The notes: a model not told the origin generated them from the letters alone. A DNA stretch of 64,000 bases from Prescottella subtropica (GCF_005434945.1 NZ_SKCH01000015.1:27149-91148); one strand, 5' to 3'; shown: positions 8,981 to 17,880, counted from the first letter of the stretch. Made by a program: numbers and translations.

Positions 8981-10233
8981 CCCGTGTGTACCTCGGTGCC
9001 GGCGCGGTCTGGGTGGCCGGGCCGACGGGAGTGGTGCGGGTCCCGGATCCGGCGGTCCGGGACTGCCTGGACGGCATCGACGACGCGTCCACCGGGGATC
9101 TGCTCGCCGCGGTCCTGCACCGCACACTCGGGCAGGCGCTCGGCGGAACCGGATTCGTGCCCGAGTTGACGGTGCTGCACCCGTCGCACTGGGGTGCGCC
9201 GCGCCGCGGAGTGCTCGAGGCGGCCGCCCGGCACTGCACCCAGCACGTGACCTCGACCCCGGTCGCGCTCGCGGCGCCGCCGCCGGCACCGGGCGCCTGC
9301 CGGGTGATCCTCGAATGCCGCGAACTGTCGACCACCGCGACCCTCGTCGAGGACGGCGGCGAGCACGGCCCGCGCCTGCTCGCGTGCGAACTCGCCTCGG
9401 ACGTCGGCGCTCTCGACCTGCGCGACGACCCGGCCACGGTGCCCACCCTCGCGGAGCTGGTCCGGGCGGTCGCGGGAGATCGGCGGTTCGACGTCGTCGT
9501 CGCCGGTGAGGTCGACGACGGCACACTCGGGATCCTCACCGGTGCACTCGGTTCCACGATCGTCACCGTGCCCCCGCCGGCGCTCCTGGCGCCGACCCGG
9601 CCGCGGACGCTGCCGGTGGAGCGCCCGGCGCCGTGGACCGACCCGGTGCCCCGTCCGGCACCCCGGACGACCCGCCGTGTCCTGCTCGCCGCGGTCACGG
9701 CCGGGGCCGTCGTGGCGGGCGGTGCGGGTGTGGCCGCCGTCGTCTCGTTCCGGGAGCCGGCCGGGCCTTCGAGCGCGCCGGTCACGGCCGGGCAGGCCGC
9801 GGACCCGCTGCGGAACTTCACGGTCGGCGGCGCGAGCGTCACGCTGCCGCCGCCGTGGGAGGTGCAACAGTCCACCGGGAACCGTCTCGACCTCGTTCCG
9901 CGGGGTGCGGCGGGCCGCCGCATCACCGTGGTCGCCACCGACGTGGACGACGGCACCGACCGGGACACGGTGGCCGCGGCCCTGGAGCGGAAGATCGCCG
10001 AACGCGGTCCGGACGGGCCGTTCGGCGACTTCGATCCGGCGGCGGACGTCGGCGGCCGACCGGGCGTCACGTACGTCGAATCGCCACAGGACGATTCGCG
10101 GGTGCGCTGGCACGTGCTCGTCGAGGACGGGGTGCAGGTGAGCGTCGGCTGCCAGTACACCGGGGACGGGTGGGAGCTGCTCGCCGGTGACTGCGCGCAG
10201 GCGGTGCGCAGCATCGCCGTCACCCCGACATGA
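8977..10233 (+). CDS. Type VII secretion-associated membrane protein, Rv3446c family
   Basis: 418 aa, starting at GTG 8977 inside the eccC stop (4-bp overlap). The N-terminal ~200 residues are an actin/Hsp70-like fold remnant (begins MTRVYLGAGAVWVAGPTG) without a recognisable phosphate loop. A Pro-rich linker follows, one membrane helix at about 232-254, and an exported C-terminal domain of ~160 residues (NFTVGGASVTLPPPWEV). The layout matches the Rv3446c family, always encoded between eccC4 and esxU. Molecular function is unknown; an accessory role in ESX-4 assembly is inferred from context. A similar build (ASKHA-like domain, one helix, Pro-rich exported part) recurs at 27614-28957. Confidence 0.8.
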   Translation: MTRVYLGAGAVWVAGPTGVVRVPDPAVRDCLDGIDDASTGDLLAAVLHRTLGQALGGTGFVPELTVLHPSHWGAPRRGVLEAAARHCTQHVTSTPVALAAPPPAPGACRVILECRELSTTATLVEDGGEHGPRLLACELASDVGALDLRDDPATVPTLAELVRAVAGDRRFDVVVAGEVDDGTLGILTGALGSTIVTVPPPALLAPTRPRTLPVERPAPWTDPVPRPAPRTTRRVLLAAVTAGAVVAGGAGVAAVVSFREPAGPSSAPVTAGQAADPLRNFTVGGASVTLPPPWEVQQSTGNRLDLVPRGAAGRRITVVATDVDDGTDRDTVAAALERKIAERGPDGPFGDFDPAADVGGRPGVTYVESPQDDSRVRWHVLVEDGVQVSVGCQYTGDGWELLAGDCAQAVRSIAVTPT

Positions 10234-10373
10234 GCGGCGGAAAAGAAATTTCGGAACGGACGGAACCGAATCGGCCGGTGGCCGCGTCCAACCACATGTA
10301 GGCGCGAACCGACCGAGACGACTCCCCGGGGGGGATCGATGGGACGGACGCAGAGGACACCGAAGGAGTCGAA
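10234..10373 (+). promoter_or_regulatory. Intergenic region before esxU-esxT
   Basis: 140 bp separate the Rv3446c-like gene from esxU, unlike the overlapping junction before it. A separate promoter for the two small substrates is therefore likely. The stretch contains an AT-richer island (AAAAGAAATTTCGGAA at about 10241-10256) and ends in a strong AAGGAG ribosome site at 10363-10368. I cannot identify a convincing -35/-10 pair. Confidence 0.35.
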
Positions 10374-10688
10374 GTGAGCGATCAGATGAGGACCACCGTC
10401 GAAACGATGGACGCCACCGCGCGTCGTGTCGGTGACGTGCGAACCGAGATCCAGGGTCTGCTGAGCACCCTCAAGGGTGAGGTGGACGGGATCCGCGGCG
10501 GCTGGGAGGGTTCCGCCGCGCTCGCGTTCCAGAGCCTCATGGAGCGGTGGGATGCCAATGCCGTCAAGTTGAACCAGGCCCTCGAGGCGATCGGCGAGAA
10601 CATCAGGTCGAACAGCGTCTCGTTCGACGGGGCGCAGCAGGATCACACGAGTTCGCTGAACAACGTGGCGAGCAGCCTGAACGTCTGA
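10374..10688 (+). CDS. esxU: WXG100 protein EsxU (ESX-4 substrate)
   Basis: 104 aa. A helical hairpin protein of the WXG100 family with the turn motif W44-E45-G46 (RGGWEGSAAL). It is secreted as a heterodimer with the adjacent EsxT through ESX-4. Sequence after the turn (RWDANAVKLNQALEAIGENI) resembles the second helix of M. tuberculosis EsxU. The GTG at 10374 has AAGGAG five bases upstream. Gene order (Rv3446c-like, esxU, esxT) is conserved, and esxT follows after 38 bp. No YxxxD/E export motif is obvious near the C-terminus (…NNVASSLNV), so the partner or a different tail signal may carry export information. Confidence 0.88.
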   Translation: MSDQMRTTVETMDATARRVGDVRTEIQGLLSTLKGEVDGIRGGWEGSAALAFQSLMERWDANAVKLNQALEAIGENIRSNSVSFDGAQQDHTSSLNNVASSLNV

Positions 10689-10726
10689 GTCACCCGAACC
10701 GCACCACCGCACACACAGGAGCAGTC

Positions 10727-11011
10727 ATGACCATGCGTTACTCGTTCGGGCAGATCGAAGCGCTCAAGCTTCGGATCGATTCCATCCAGGCCCAGATGAA
10801 CGGCAAGCTCGACGACCTGAAGACGCACATCGCGCCGATGGTCGGCGAGTGGGAGGGGTCGGCGTCGGAGGCCTACCAGGCACAGCAGGCCAAGTGGGAT
10901 GCCGCCGCGCTCGAACTCAACCAGATCCTCGACGCGGTCGGCCGGGTCGTCGGCCAGGGCAACGCCGACATGCAGCAGGTGAACACCGCCGCCGCCAACA
11001 GCTGGGCGTAA
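10727..11011 (+). CDS. esxT: WXG100 protein EsxT (ESX-4 substrate)
   Basis: 94 aa. The second WXG100 protein, with turn motif W42-E43-G44 (VGEWEGSAS). The stretch YQAQQAKWDAAALELNQIL closely resembles helix 2 of M. tuberculosis EsxT, and the N-terminus has the same YxF start. It is expected to pair with EsxU and leave the cell through ESX-4. The ATG at 10727 has CAGGAG upstream. A strong hairpin terminator 18 bp after the stop closes the unit. Confidence 0.88.
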   Translation: MTMRYSFGQIEALKLRIDSIQAQMNGKLDDLKTHIAPMVGEWEGSASEAYQAQQAKWDAAALELNQILDAVGRVVGQGNADMQQVNTAAANSWA

Positions 11012-11029
11012 CCGCCGCGACCCGAGACC

Positions 11030-11064
11030 GTGTGCCCCGACGGGGGAGAGCCGTCGGGGCACAC
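11030..11064 (+). terminator. Hairpin terminator after esxT
   Basis: A perfect 14-bp stem, GTGTGCCCCGACGG (11030-11043) and its complement (11051-11064), with a 7-nt loop. It lies 18 bp after esxT and ends the ESX-4 transcript before rocD. There is no U-tract, as is usual for actinobacterial terminators. Confidence 0.8.
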
Positions 11065-11159
11065 GTCTGTCCGGGAACCGATTGCCGACCGGTCGCGGCG
11101 GGCGGATACTGACGGGACCGAATGGCATGGCGTGCAGCGCCGAACCGGGAGGTGACCGC

Positions 11160-12428
11160 ATGACGACCGGACCCCGACACGACACCGGCTCCGATATCCG
11201 ATCCGGTACCGCGCTCGTGCCGGTGACGGCCGGGACCGCGGCCGAACTCGACCGGGCCGACCGGCACAGCGCCCACAACTACAGTCCGCTGCAGGTGGTG
11301 ATCGCCTCCGGTGCGGGGGCGTGGGTGCGCGGTATCGACGGCGTCGACTACCTCGATGTGCTGGCCGGCTACTCGGCGTTGAACTTCGGGCACGCCCACC
11401 CGGAGCTGGTCGCCGTCGCCCGCGATCAGCTCGGCACGCTCACCCTGACCGGCCGGGCCTTCCAGCACGACCGGTTCGCCGAGTTCTGCACGGACGTCGC
11501 CCGACTGTGCGGCAAGGACGCGGTGCTGCCGATGAACACCGGCGCCGAAGCCGTCGAAACCGCCCTCAAACTCGCCCGCAAGTGGGGGTACGACGTCAAG
11601 AGTGTCCCGGACGGTCGTGCCGAGATCGTCACGTGCGCCGACAATTTCCACGGCCGCACCATCGGCATCGTCGGGTTCTCCACCGACCCGGACGCCCGCG
11701 GTGGTTTCGGGCCGTTCCCACCCGGGTTCCCGACCGTCGCCTACGGCAGCCTCGACGCGCTGGCCGACGCGATCACCGAGCACACCGTCGCGGTCCTCGT
11801 CGAACCGATCCAGGGGGAGGCGGGGGTGCGGGTGCCGCCGGACGGCTATCTCGCCGGGGTCCGCCGGCTGTGCGACGAGTACGGCATCCTGATGCTCGCC
11901 GACGAGATCCAGAGCGGCCTGGGCCGCACGGGGGAGACGTTCGCGTGCGACCACGAGAACGTGGTCCCGGACGTCTACATCCTCGGCAAGGCGCTCGGCG
12001 GCGGCCTCCTACCGGTGTCGGCGGTGGCCGCGAACCGGGACGTGATGGACGTAATCGGTCCCGGGCAGCACGGCAGCACGTTCGGCGGCAACCCGCTGGC
12101 GTGTGCGGTCGGCAGCGCCGTCGTCCGACTACTCGAGACGGGCGTCTACCAGCAGCGCAGCCGCGACCTCGGACGGCACCTGCACGAGTTGCTGGCGCAG
12201 CTGCCCGCGGACCGGGTCGGGGAGGTGCGTGGCCGGGGACTGTGGGCCGGGATCGACCTGGCGCCCGGGCAGCCGTCGGCGCGGGTGATCTGCGAACGCC
12301 TGCTGGCCCGCCGGGTCCTCGCGAAGGACGCGCACGAGGGCACGATCCGGATCGCGCCGCCGCTGGTGATCGACCGTGACGATCTGACGTGGGCGGTCGA
12401 ACGGTTCGCGGACGCCCTCACCGGGTAG
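11160..12428 (+). CDS. rocD: Ornithine aminotransferase (ornithine--oxo-acid transaminase)
   Basis: 422 aa, PLP fold-type I, class III. The enzyme transfers the delta-amino group of ornithine to 2-oxoglutarate, giving glutamate semialdehyde, which links arginine breakdown to proline and glutamate. Class III signatures are clear: NTGAEAVETALKLARKWGY, NFHGRT, ADEIQSGLGRTG, and the PLP lysine K277 in ILGKALGGGLLPVSA. The HAHPEL and GNPLAC segments also fit RocD. The ATG at 11160 follows GGGAGGTGA. It stands alone between a terminator and the rplM promoter. M. tuberculosis has no such gene between esxT and rplM. Another class III transaminase activity (such as acetylornithine) is possible but less likely. 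Confidence 0.85.
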   Translation: MTTGPRHDTGSDIRSGTALVPVTAGTAAELDRADRHSAHNYSPLQVVIASGAGAWVRGIDGVDYLDVLAGYSALNFGHAHPELVAVARDQLGTLTLTGRAFQHDRFAEFCTDVARLCGKDAVLPMNTGAEAVETALKLARKWGYDVKSVPDGRAEIVTCADNFHGRTIGIVGFSTDPDARGGFGPFPPGFPTVAYGSLDALADAITEHTVAVLVEPIQGEAGVRVPPDGYLAGVRRLCDEYGILMLADEIQSGLGRTGETFACDHENVVPDVYILGKALGGGLLPVSAVAANRDVMDVIGPGQHGSTFGGNPLACAVGSAVVRLLETGVYQQRSRDLGRHLHELLAQLPADRVGEVRGRGLWAGIDLAPGQPSARVICERLLARRVLAKDAHEGTIRIAPPLVIDRDDLTWAVERFADALTG

Positions 12429-12438
12429 CCGGGCGGTT

Positions 12439-12632
12439 TTGACCCGGCTCCGGTCGGGCCGGTATCGTTCACAGTCGGCGTGTCGTCTTTCGCGGGTGCC
12501 CTGCAGCGCAATGTGGTTTCACTGTGGTGTAGCGGTGTCGCGAATGATGGTTCTCGGGTCTCAACTGGCCGCCGAGGATCGTTCGCACGACATGCTCGGT
12601 CAGCAGCAGAAACGAACAGACGAGGAAGTTCT
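12439..12632 (+). promoter_or_regulatory. rplM-rpsI promoter and leader
   Basis: A consensus-like promoter: -35 TTGACC at 12439-12444, an 18-bp spacer, and -10 TATCGT at 12463-12468. Transcription should begin near 12475, giving an mRNA leader of about 158 nt before rplM. I do not recognise a known ribosomal-protein leader structure in it. Confidence 0.65.
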
Positions 12633-13076
12633 GTGCCTACGTATTCCCCGAAGGCCGGAGACGTGACCCGCACCTGGCACGTCATCGACGCCACTGACGT
12701 GGTGCTCGGTCGCCTTGCCGTCCAGGCAGCGAACCTGCTCCGCGGCAAGCACAAGCCCACCTTTGCACCGCACGTTGACGGCGGCGACTTCGTCGTCATC
12801 ATCAACGCCGACAAGGTTGCCATCAGCGGCAACAAGCGTACGGACAAGTTCCTGTACCACCACTCCGGACATCCGGGTGGCCTGAAGTCCCGTTCGGTCG
12901 GCGAGGTTCTCGAGAAGAACCCGGATCGTCTGGTGGAGAAGGCCGTCACCGGCATGCTCCCGAAGAACAAGCTGGGCCGCGCCATCGCGGGCAAGCTGAA
13001 GGTCTACGCAGGCCCGACCCACCCCCACACCGCGCAGCAGCCGGTTCCGTTCGAGATCAAGCAGGTCGCCCAGTGA
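12633..13076 (+). CDS. rplM: 50S ribosomal protein L13
   Basis: 147 aa, the normal length for bacterial L13, an early-assembly protein of the large subunit. Family landmarks are [21 protein letters not shown], the [13 protein letters not shown] segment and the MLPKNKLGR motif. The GTG at 12633 is preceded by GAGGAAG; longer in-frame extensions carry no family sequence. Its stop overlaps the rpsI start by 4 bp (GTGA), so the two ribosomal proteins are translationally coupled. Confidence 0.97.
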   Translation: MPTYSPKAGDVTRTWHVIDATDVVLGRLAVQAANLLRGKHKPTFAPHVDGGDFVVIINADKVAISGNKRTDKFLYHHSGHPGGLKSRSVGEVLEKNPDRLVEKAVTGMLPKNKLGRAIAGKLKVYAGPTHPHTAQQPVPFEIKQVAQ

Positions 13077-13579
13077 GCAACGAAGACTTCAACGAGGCCG
13101 TCGAGGTCGCAGCGGACGAGCTGACCGAGTACACGTCCGAGTCGGATGCCGTCGAGGCGTACGAGGCTGCCCCGCAGGCTCCGATCGTCATCGATCGCCC
13201 GGTCCAGACCGTCGGCCGTCGCAAGGAGGCGGTCGTCCGCGTCCGCCTGACCCCCGGCACCGGTGAGTTCAAGCTCAACGGCCGCACCCTCGAGAACTAC
13301 TTCCCGAACAAGGTGCACCAGCAGCTGATCAAGGCTCCGCTGGTCATGGTCGAGCGCACCGAGTCGTTCGACATCACCGCCATCCTCACCGGTGGCGGCC
13401 CGTCGGGCCAGGCCGGCGCACTGCGTCTCGCCATCTCCCGCGCGCTGATCGAGGTCACCGCCGAGGATCGCCCCGCGCTCAAGCGTGCCGGCTTCCTCAC
13501 GCGTGACGCCCGCGCCGTCGAGCGCAAGAAGTACGGCCTGAAGAAGGCCCGCAAGGCATCTCAGTACTCCAAGCGCTGA
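13073..13579 (+). CDS. rpsI: 30S ribosomal protein S9
   Basis: 168 aa. The conserved S9 domain begins near residue 44 ([16 protein letters not shown]) and ends in the invariant C-terminal [12 protein letters not shown], which reaches the ribosomal P site. The 43-residue acidic N-terminal extension is a known actinobacterial feature. The start is GTG 13073, overlapping the rplM stop. The unit is closed by two successive hairpins. Confidence 0.97.
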   Translation: MSNEDFNEAVEVAADELTEYTSESDAVEAYEAAPQAPIVIDRPVQTVGRRKEAVVRVRLTPGTGEFKLNGRTLENYFPNKVHQQLIKAPLVMVERTESFDITAILTGGGPSGQAGALRLAISRALIEVTAEDRPALKRAGFLTRDARAVERKKYGLKKARKASQYSKR

Positions 13580-13586
13580 TGTGTCG

Positions 13587-13614
13587 CCGGGGTCGGTGCG
13601 TGCACCGACCCCGG
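13587..13614 (+). terminator. Hairpin 1 after rpsI
   Basis: A perfect inverted repeat, CCGGGGTCGGTGC (13587-13599) and its complement (13602-13614), only 2 nt apart. It lies 8 bp past the rpsI stop. Confidence 0.75.
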
Positions 13615-13626
13615 CACCTGTTCGAC

Positions 13627-13678
13627 CACGAGAGCAGGCGTTCGTAGAGTTCTTCACTACGGGACGCCTGCTCTCGTG
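13627..13678 (+). terminator. Hairpin 2 before glmM
   Basis: A long stem, CACGAGAGCAGGCGT (13627-13641) and its complement ending at 13678. A short inner CGTAG/CTACG pairing lies within. It stands 25 bp before glmM, so it either reinforces termination or marks a processed 5' end for glmM. Confidence 0.65.
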
Positions 13679-13703
13679 CTTTACCGGGAGGAATCGGATT
13701 CAC

Positions 13704-15062
13704 ATGGGTCGTATGTTCGGCACGGACGGCGTGCGTGGTTTGGCGAACGCCGAACTGACCGCGGAACTCGCGTTGCAGGTGGCCGCGGCCGCGGCCGAGG
13801 TACTCGCCCCGGAGTCCGGGCCGCAGCGGCCCGCCGCTGAGGAGTCTGCGCGGCCCGCCGCGGTCGTCGGCCGGGATCCGCGCGCCAGCGGCGAGATGCT
13901 CGAGGCCGCCGTCACCGCCGGACTGACCGCCGCCGGCGTCGACGTGATCCTCGTCGGCATCCTCCCGACCCCCGCGGTCGCGTACCTGACCGGCGCCTAC
14001 GACGCCGCTCTCGGTGTGATGATCTCCGCGTCGCACAACCCGATGCCCGACAACGGCATCAAGATCTTCGCGGCGGGCGGGCACAAACTCGACGACGACG
14101 TCGAGAACCGTATCGAGGCCGCGATCGCTGCCGGTCCGACGCGGCGCCCCACCGGTGCCGGGATCGGCCGCGTCGACGTCGCCTTCGATGCCACCTCCCG
14201 CTACCTCGCCCACCTCGCCGGGGCCCAGGGCACCCGACTCGACGGGCTCACCGTCGTCGTCGACTGCGCGCACGGTGCGTCGTCGACCGTCGCCCCCGAC
14301 GCGTACCGGGCGGCCGGCGCGACCGTGATCGCCATCCACGCCGACCCGGACGGCTACAACATCAACGACGGCTGCGGGTCGACGCACCTCGAGGGGCTGC
14401 AGCGCGCGGTCGTCGAACACGGCGCCGACCTCGGTCTCGGCCACGACGGCGACGCCGACCGCTGCCTCGCGGTGGACGCGACCGGGTCCGTCGTCGACGG
14501 TGACGCGATCATGGCCGTCCTCGCGATCGCCATGCGCGACGCCGGGGAACTCGCCCGGAACACCCTCGTCGCGACCGTCATGAGCAACCTCGGACTGCAC
14601 CTGGCGATGCGGGACGCCGGAATCACGATGCGGACCACCGCGGTCGGCGACCGGTACGTGCTCGAGGAACTGCGGGCCGGCGGTTTCGCTCTCGGCGGCG
14701 AGCAGTCCGGGCACGTCGTCCTCCCGGCCCACGGCACCACCGGCGACGGTGTCCTCACCGGCCTGCGCCTCATGGCACGCATGGCCGGGACCGGGCGCTC
14801 GCTCGCCGACCTGGCGGCGGCGATGACGGCACTGCCGCAGGTACTGATCAACGTGAAGGTCACCGACAAGACTGCTGTTGCCACCGCCCCGAAGGTCGTC
14901 GCGGCGATCGCCGCCGCGGAGACCGAACTCGGCGACACCGGGCGGGTGCTGCTGCGCCCGTCGGGCACCGAACAGTTGGTGCGGGTGATGGTCGAGGCCG
15001 CCGACACCGCGACCGCGCAGCGCATCGCCGAGACCCTCGCGGAGAAGGTCGCGTCCGCCTGA
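13704..15062 (+). CDS. glmM: Phosphoglucosamine mutase
   Basis: 452 aa. GlmM converts glucosamine-6-phosphate to glucosamine-1-phosphate on the way to UDP-GlcNAc for peptidoglycan. The N-terminus [15 protein letters not shown] is diagnostic. The phosphoserine is S110 in [12 protein letters not shown], the Mg loop is DGDADR (248-253), and the phosphate-binding [12 protein letters not shown] lies near the C-terminus. The ATG at 13704 follows GGGAGGAATC. glmS, the preceding pathway step, is encoded 2.8 kb downstream. Confidence 0.96.
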   Translation: MGRMFGTDGVRGLANAELTAELALQVAAAAAEVLAPESGPQRPAAEESARPAAVVGRDPRASGEMLEAAVTAGLTAAGVDVILVGILPTPAVAYLTGAYDAALGVMISASHNPMPDNGIKIFAAGGHKLDDDVENRIEAAIAAGPTRRPTGAGIGRVDVAFDATSRYLAHLAGAQGTRLDGLTVVVDCAHGASSTVAPDAYRAAGATVIAIHADPDGYNINDGCGSTHLEGLQRAVVEHGADLGLGHDGDADRCLAVDATGSVVDGDAIMAVLAIAMRDAGELARNTLVATVMSNLGLHLAMRDAGITMRTTAVGDRYVLEELRAGGFALGGEQSGHVVLPAHGTTGDGVLTGLRLMARMAGTGRSLADLAAAMTALPQVLINVKVTDKTAVATAPKVVAAIAAAETELGDTGRVLLRPSGTEQLVRVMVEAADTATAQRIAETLAEKVASA

Positions 15063-15130
15063 CGGGAACCGTGACGCCGCCGGCTGCGTCGAAGAGGACG
15101 TAGGAGCCGATTCGACGACAGGCGGCAGCG

Positions 15131-15442
15131 ATGACGGACCAGGTCACGATCGACGTCCCGCGGGTGCGGGCCGCGGGACATGCACTGCGGGGGAGTGTCG
15201 AACTGCTCGACGCGTCGGCCCGCGCGGTCGCGTCGTGCGGATTCGCGGTCACCCCGTCCGGGGCGGTCGATCCCGCCCGCGAACACGCGATCCGGGACGG
15301 CTACCTGCGGTTGGCGCGCGCGATCGGCGGATGGGCGGCGGCGTCGGACACCACCGGCCGGGCCCTGGCGGCCACCGCCGACACCTACCGGCAGCAGGAC
15401 GTCGCGGCCGCCGGCACCGTCGTGGCACTGGGCGGGCGGTAG
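15131..15442 (+). CDS. Small helical protein, Rv3440c-like (possible type VII partner)
   Basis: 103 aa, the same length and position as Rv3440c, between glmM and the Rv3439c homologue. It is predicted to be almost entirely helical, with two Ala-rich helices ([21 protein letters not shown] and an [13 protein letters not shown] segment) and no signal peptide. This is the general form of EspC/WXG100-like type VII partner proteins, but no WXG turn is present. It overlaps the next gene by 1 bp (TAGTG), so the two are made together. Function is unknown; a chaperone or co-substrate role is inferred. Confidence 0.7.
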   Translation: MTDQVTIDVPRVRAAGHALRGSVELLDASARAVASCGFAVTPSGAVDPAREHAIRDGYLRLARAIGGWAAASDTTGRALAATADTYRQQDVAAAGTVVALGGR

Positions 15443-16860
15443 TGGAGACGATCCTCGCGGCCGGGGCGGCCGGACTGCGCTATTTCGTGGTGTACCTGCC
15501 CCGCGCCGCGGCCGTCGCCGAACGTCTCGGCACGGGCGACCGGTTTCCGGTGCCCGCCGACCTCGAGGCGCGGTACGTCGAGCAGCGCGGCATCGACCTG
15601 GACGTGCTCGACGCGGACATCGAGTGTTTCGCCCGTATCGCGCTCGACCTCGACCGCCGGTACGGCGACGAATCGAGTGCCGCCGGACACCTGAGGTTCG
15701 AGTGGAGCGGCGCCGCCGCAGACCGGGCCCGCGAGCAACTGACCGCGCACCTCGACCACGCGGACGGGGTGCGCCGCAGCATGCACGCCGCGCATCGGGC
15801 GCTGACCGAGACGTCGCGGGTGGTGCGCGACGCGGTGACCCGGAAGACGGACTGGGTGGGCGCTCTCGACGCCGCCACCGCCGGTGGCCTCACCCCGGAC
15901 GACATCGACCGCGCGTTCGTCGGCGTCGGGTGTGACGATCGGCTGGGCAGGATGTTCCTGCCGCACGTCCGCGACACCGTCGCCCAATTCGACGCGCTGT
16001 GCGACGCGACCGCGACCGCGATCGACGACGCGTACCGGAACCTCGCCTGCGTCCTCGCACAGATCGACGACAGCGCCTTCCCCGTACCGGACTGCGGGCC
16101 CGAGATCGCACCGCCGGTGTCCGAGTGCGCGGGAGATGTTCCCGCGCAGACTGTTTCGGTGCAGGCACCGTCCCCAGTGCTGCCGGTGTCTGCTGCCGGG
16201 GAGGTGCGCCTGCGCGGTCTGCTCCCGGCCGACACCCGGTCGACGGCGGCCGCACCCGACCCGTTCACGCCCGGCCCGTTCACCGGCGGTGCAGCGGTCG
16301 ACGGTACGGCGGTCGTGGCTGCCGCGCGGGCCGTCGGGGTGATCGTGGAAGCGGTCGGGACCGTCGCACTCGGCATCGCCACTGCCGTCGGCGAGATCGT
16401 GCAGGAGGCGGCCGCATCCGGAAGCAGCCTGAACCTGGACACCGGCACATGCTGCGACTGCGACGACCACGTGCCCGACGAGCCGCAGCCACCCCCGACG
16501 GCCGAACCGGTCGGCGACTGCCCCGAACCCGAACCCGAACCTCAGCCCGAACCGGTGCCTGAACCTCAACCGGAACCGGAGCCCGAGCCGACGCCTGTTT
16601 CCGACCCGGTGCCGGACCCCGAACCCGTACCAGACCCCGAGTCCGAACCGATGCCGGAGCCGACGCCTGTTCCCGAACCCGTGCCCGCTGCCACTCCGGC
16701 CCCGGAGACGTGTGTGCCGGCTCCGGCTGTCCCGTCGGCGTTCGCGCCGTCGTCGGGTGGTGGGGTTCGGCGTCGGGGCGACGGTGCGGGGGCCGGGCCG
16801 GTGCTTGCGGAGAGCGGCCCGCAGGGGCCGGTGGTGCTGCCGGAGGCGGGGCCGCTGTGA
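15442..16860 (+). CDS. Ala/Pro-rich protein, Rv3439c-like; candidate type VII substrate
   Basis: 472 aa, matching Rv3439c in place, size and composition. The N-terminal ~200 residues are helical and contain a WXG-like turn, [13 protein letters not shown], with W88. The middle is Ala/Gly-rich and weakly hydrophobic ([17 protein letters not shown]) and includes a Cys cluster, TCCDCDD. Residues about 349-430 are a Pro-Glu repeat ([11 protein letters not shown] and variants). No Sec or Tat signal is seen. A helical WXG-like head, rigid Pro-Glu stalk and coupled small helical partner suggest export by a type VII system or a cell-envelope role. That is inference; no enzymatic motif is recognised. 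Confidence 0.6.
   Translation: METILAAGAAGLRYFVVYLPRAAAVAERLGTGDRFPVPADLEARYVEQRGIDLDVLDADIECFARIALDLDRRYGDESSAAGHLRFEWSGAAADRAREQLTAHLDHADGVRRSMHAAHRALTETSRVVRDAVTRKTDWVGALDAATAGGLTPDDIDRAFVGVGCDDRLGRMFLPHVRDTVAQFDALCDATATAIDDAYRNLACVLAQIDDSAFPVPDCGPEIAPPVSECAGDVPAQTVSVQAPSPVLPVSAAGEVRLRGLLPADTRSTAAAPDPFTPGPFTGGAAVDGTAVVAAARAVGVIVEAVGTVALGIATAVGEIVQEAAASGSSLNLDTGTCCDCDDHVPDEPQPPPTAEPVGDCPEPEPEPQPEPVPEPQPEPEPEPTPVSDPVPDPEPVPDPESEPMPEPTPVPEPVPAATPAPETCVPAPAVPSAFAPSSGGGVRRRGDGAGAGPVLAESGPQGPVVLPEAGPL
16486..16690 (+). repeat. Pro-Glu coding repeat
   Basis: Degenerate hexanucleotide repeats of the form GAACCC / GAACCG / GAGCCG encode alternating Pro and Glu in the Rv3439c-like protein. The codon choice varies between copies, so the amino-acid pattern appears to be selected rather than being a recent DNA expansion. 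Confidence 0.8.
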
Positions 16861-16878
16861 CCGTCGGATACTGCCGGT

Positions 16879-16931
16879 CGCGGGCGGTTACTGCACCATC
16901 GCCCGGGAGGTGCGCGCAGCAACCGCCCGCG
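16879..16931. terminator. Bidirectional hairpin between convergent genes
   Basis: An 11-bp stem, CGCGGGCGGTT (16879-16889) and its complement (16921-16931), with further inner pairing (CTGC/GCAG). It sits between the Rv3439c-like gene and the convergent hydrolase, and can serve both. Confidence 0.65.
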
Positions 16932-16940
16932 GCGACGTGG

Positions 16941-17813
16941 TCACCGGCTCAGCAGCCGACCCGCCCGCAGTCCGGCGCGGTCGGCGGCGTCCGGGGTGCC
17001 GAGGCCGTCCGGGTCGTCCTCGCGGACCGCGGGGCCACTGCCGGGGAAGTGGGTGTCGGCGTCGGAGAAGTCCGCGTAGGTCTTGTCCCCGGTGAGCTGG
17101 TGCAGCAGGAATCCGGTGAGCAGTGCGCGGGTGACGCGCTGCGTGCGGCGTTCGGAACCACCGGCCCCGAGGAACGACAGGACCCGCCGGCCCTCGACGA
17201 GACCGGCGCTCGACGCCTTGTCGACGACGCGGAGCACACTGCGGTCCGGCCAGGCGTCGTCGAGGGCGACCGCGTCACTGTTCAGGGAGTCGACGTCCTG
17301 GGCGCCGGTGAGGATCAGTCCGGGCACGCCGACGCGGGCGGCGGCGTCGACGGCGGACGGTGCGGTCGGTGCGGGGAACAGTGCGGCGACGGCTTTCACC
17401 CGGCGCTGCTGCGCGGCGGCGAGGACGGCGACCCCGCCGCCCATGCCGTGTCCGGCGAACGCGAGCCGGTCGGGGTGGACGCTGATCCGGCCGGTGCCGA
17501 GCCGGACCCCGGTGCAGATGTCGAGGGTGGTGCCCAGGTCGGCGGCCAGACCCAGATGCGACGGGACCGGTCCGCGTTCGGTGCCGGGGGCGGCGGCGAC
17601 GATGCCCCACGACGCGAGATGTTCGAGGGTGCCCGCATAGTTGGCGGCACCGGCCATCCAGTCGTGCGCGAACGCGACCGCCGGCAGGTTGAAGCCCTCC
17701 GCCGGGGTGTAGACGGCGCCGGGCTGGCCGGCGAGCGCCAGGTCTCCCCGCAGCACCCGGTGCGGGCCGCGCTTGGACAGCTTGGAAACCAGGGATTCGG
17801 GTGTCTGCGCCAC
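16941..17813 (-). CDS. Alpha/beta hydrolase of the dienelactone-hydrolase type, Rv3438-like
   Basis: 290 aa, in the position of Rv3438. The fold is recognisable by the nucleophile elbow GHGMGGG (in AFAGHGMGGGVAVLAAA), where Gly-Met-Gly occupies the place of the usual Gly-x-Ser-x-Gly. The classical serine is therefore missing, and catalytic activity as an esterase is doubtful. LILTGAQDVDSL marks the acid strand. I start at GTG 17813 (VAQTPESLVSKLSKRG); the frame is open to 17882, but that would overlap the glmS start. No strong ribosome site is visible. Substrate unknown. Confidence 0.7.
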   Translation of the reverse strand: MAQTPESLVSKLSKRGPHRVLRGDLALAGQPGAVYTPAEGFNLPAVAFAHDWMAGAANYAGTLEHLASWGIVAAAPGTERGPVPSHLGLAADLGTTLDICTGVRLGTGRISVHPDRLAFAGHGMGGGVAVLAAAQQRRVKAVAALFPAPTAPSAVDAAARVGVPGLILTGAQDVDSLNSDAVALDDAWPDRSVLRVVDKASSAGLVEGRRVLSFLGAGGSERRTQRVTRALLTGFLLHQLTGDKTYADFSDADTHFPGSGPAVREDDPDGLGTPDAADRAGLRAGRLLSR

Positions 17814-17866
17814 GCCGGTGACGTTATCCGATGGGTGACCGAGTTCGCTCCGCCCGGTGCTCCCAG

Positions 17867-17872
17867 TACGCT
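17867..17872 (+). promoter_or_regulatory. glmS -10 hexamer (leaderless mRNA predicted)
   Basis: TACGCT ends 8 nt before the glmS ATG and no ribosome site precedes that ATG. The predicted transcript starts at or within 2 nt of the start codon. The promoter also overlaps the 5' side of the divergent hydrolase gene. Confidence 0.55.
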
Positions 17873-17880
17873 GGTGAACC

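Noticed and set aside
16486..16690. CRISPR-like or satellite repeat
   Set aside because: The repeats are degenerate codons for Pro-Glu within an open reading frame, with no spacers.
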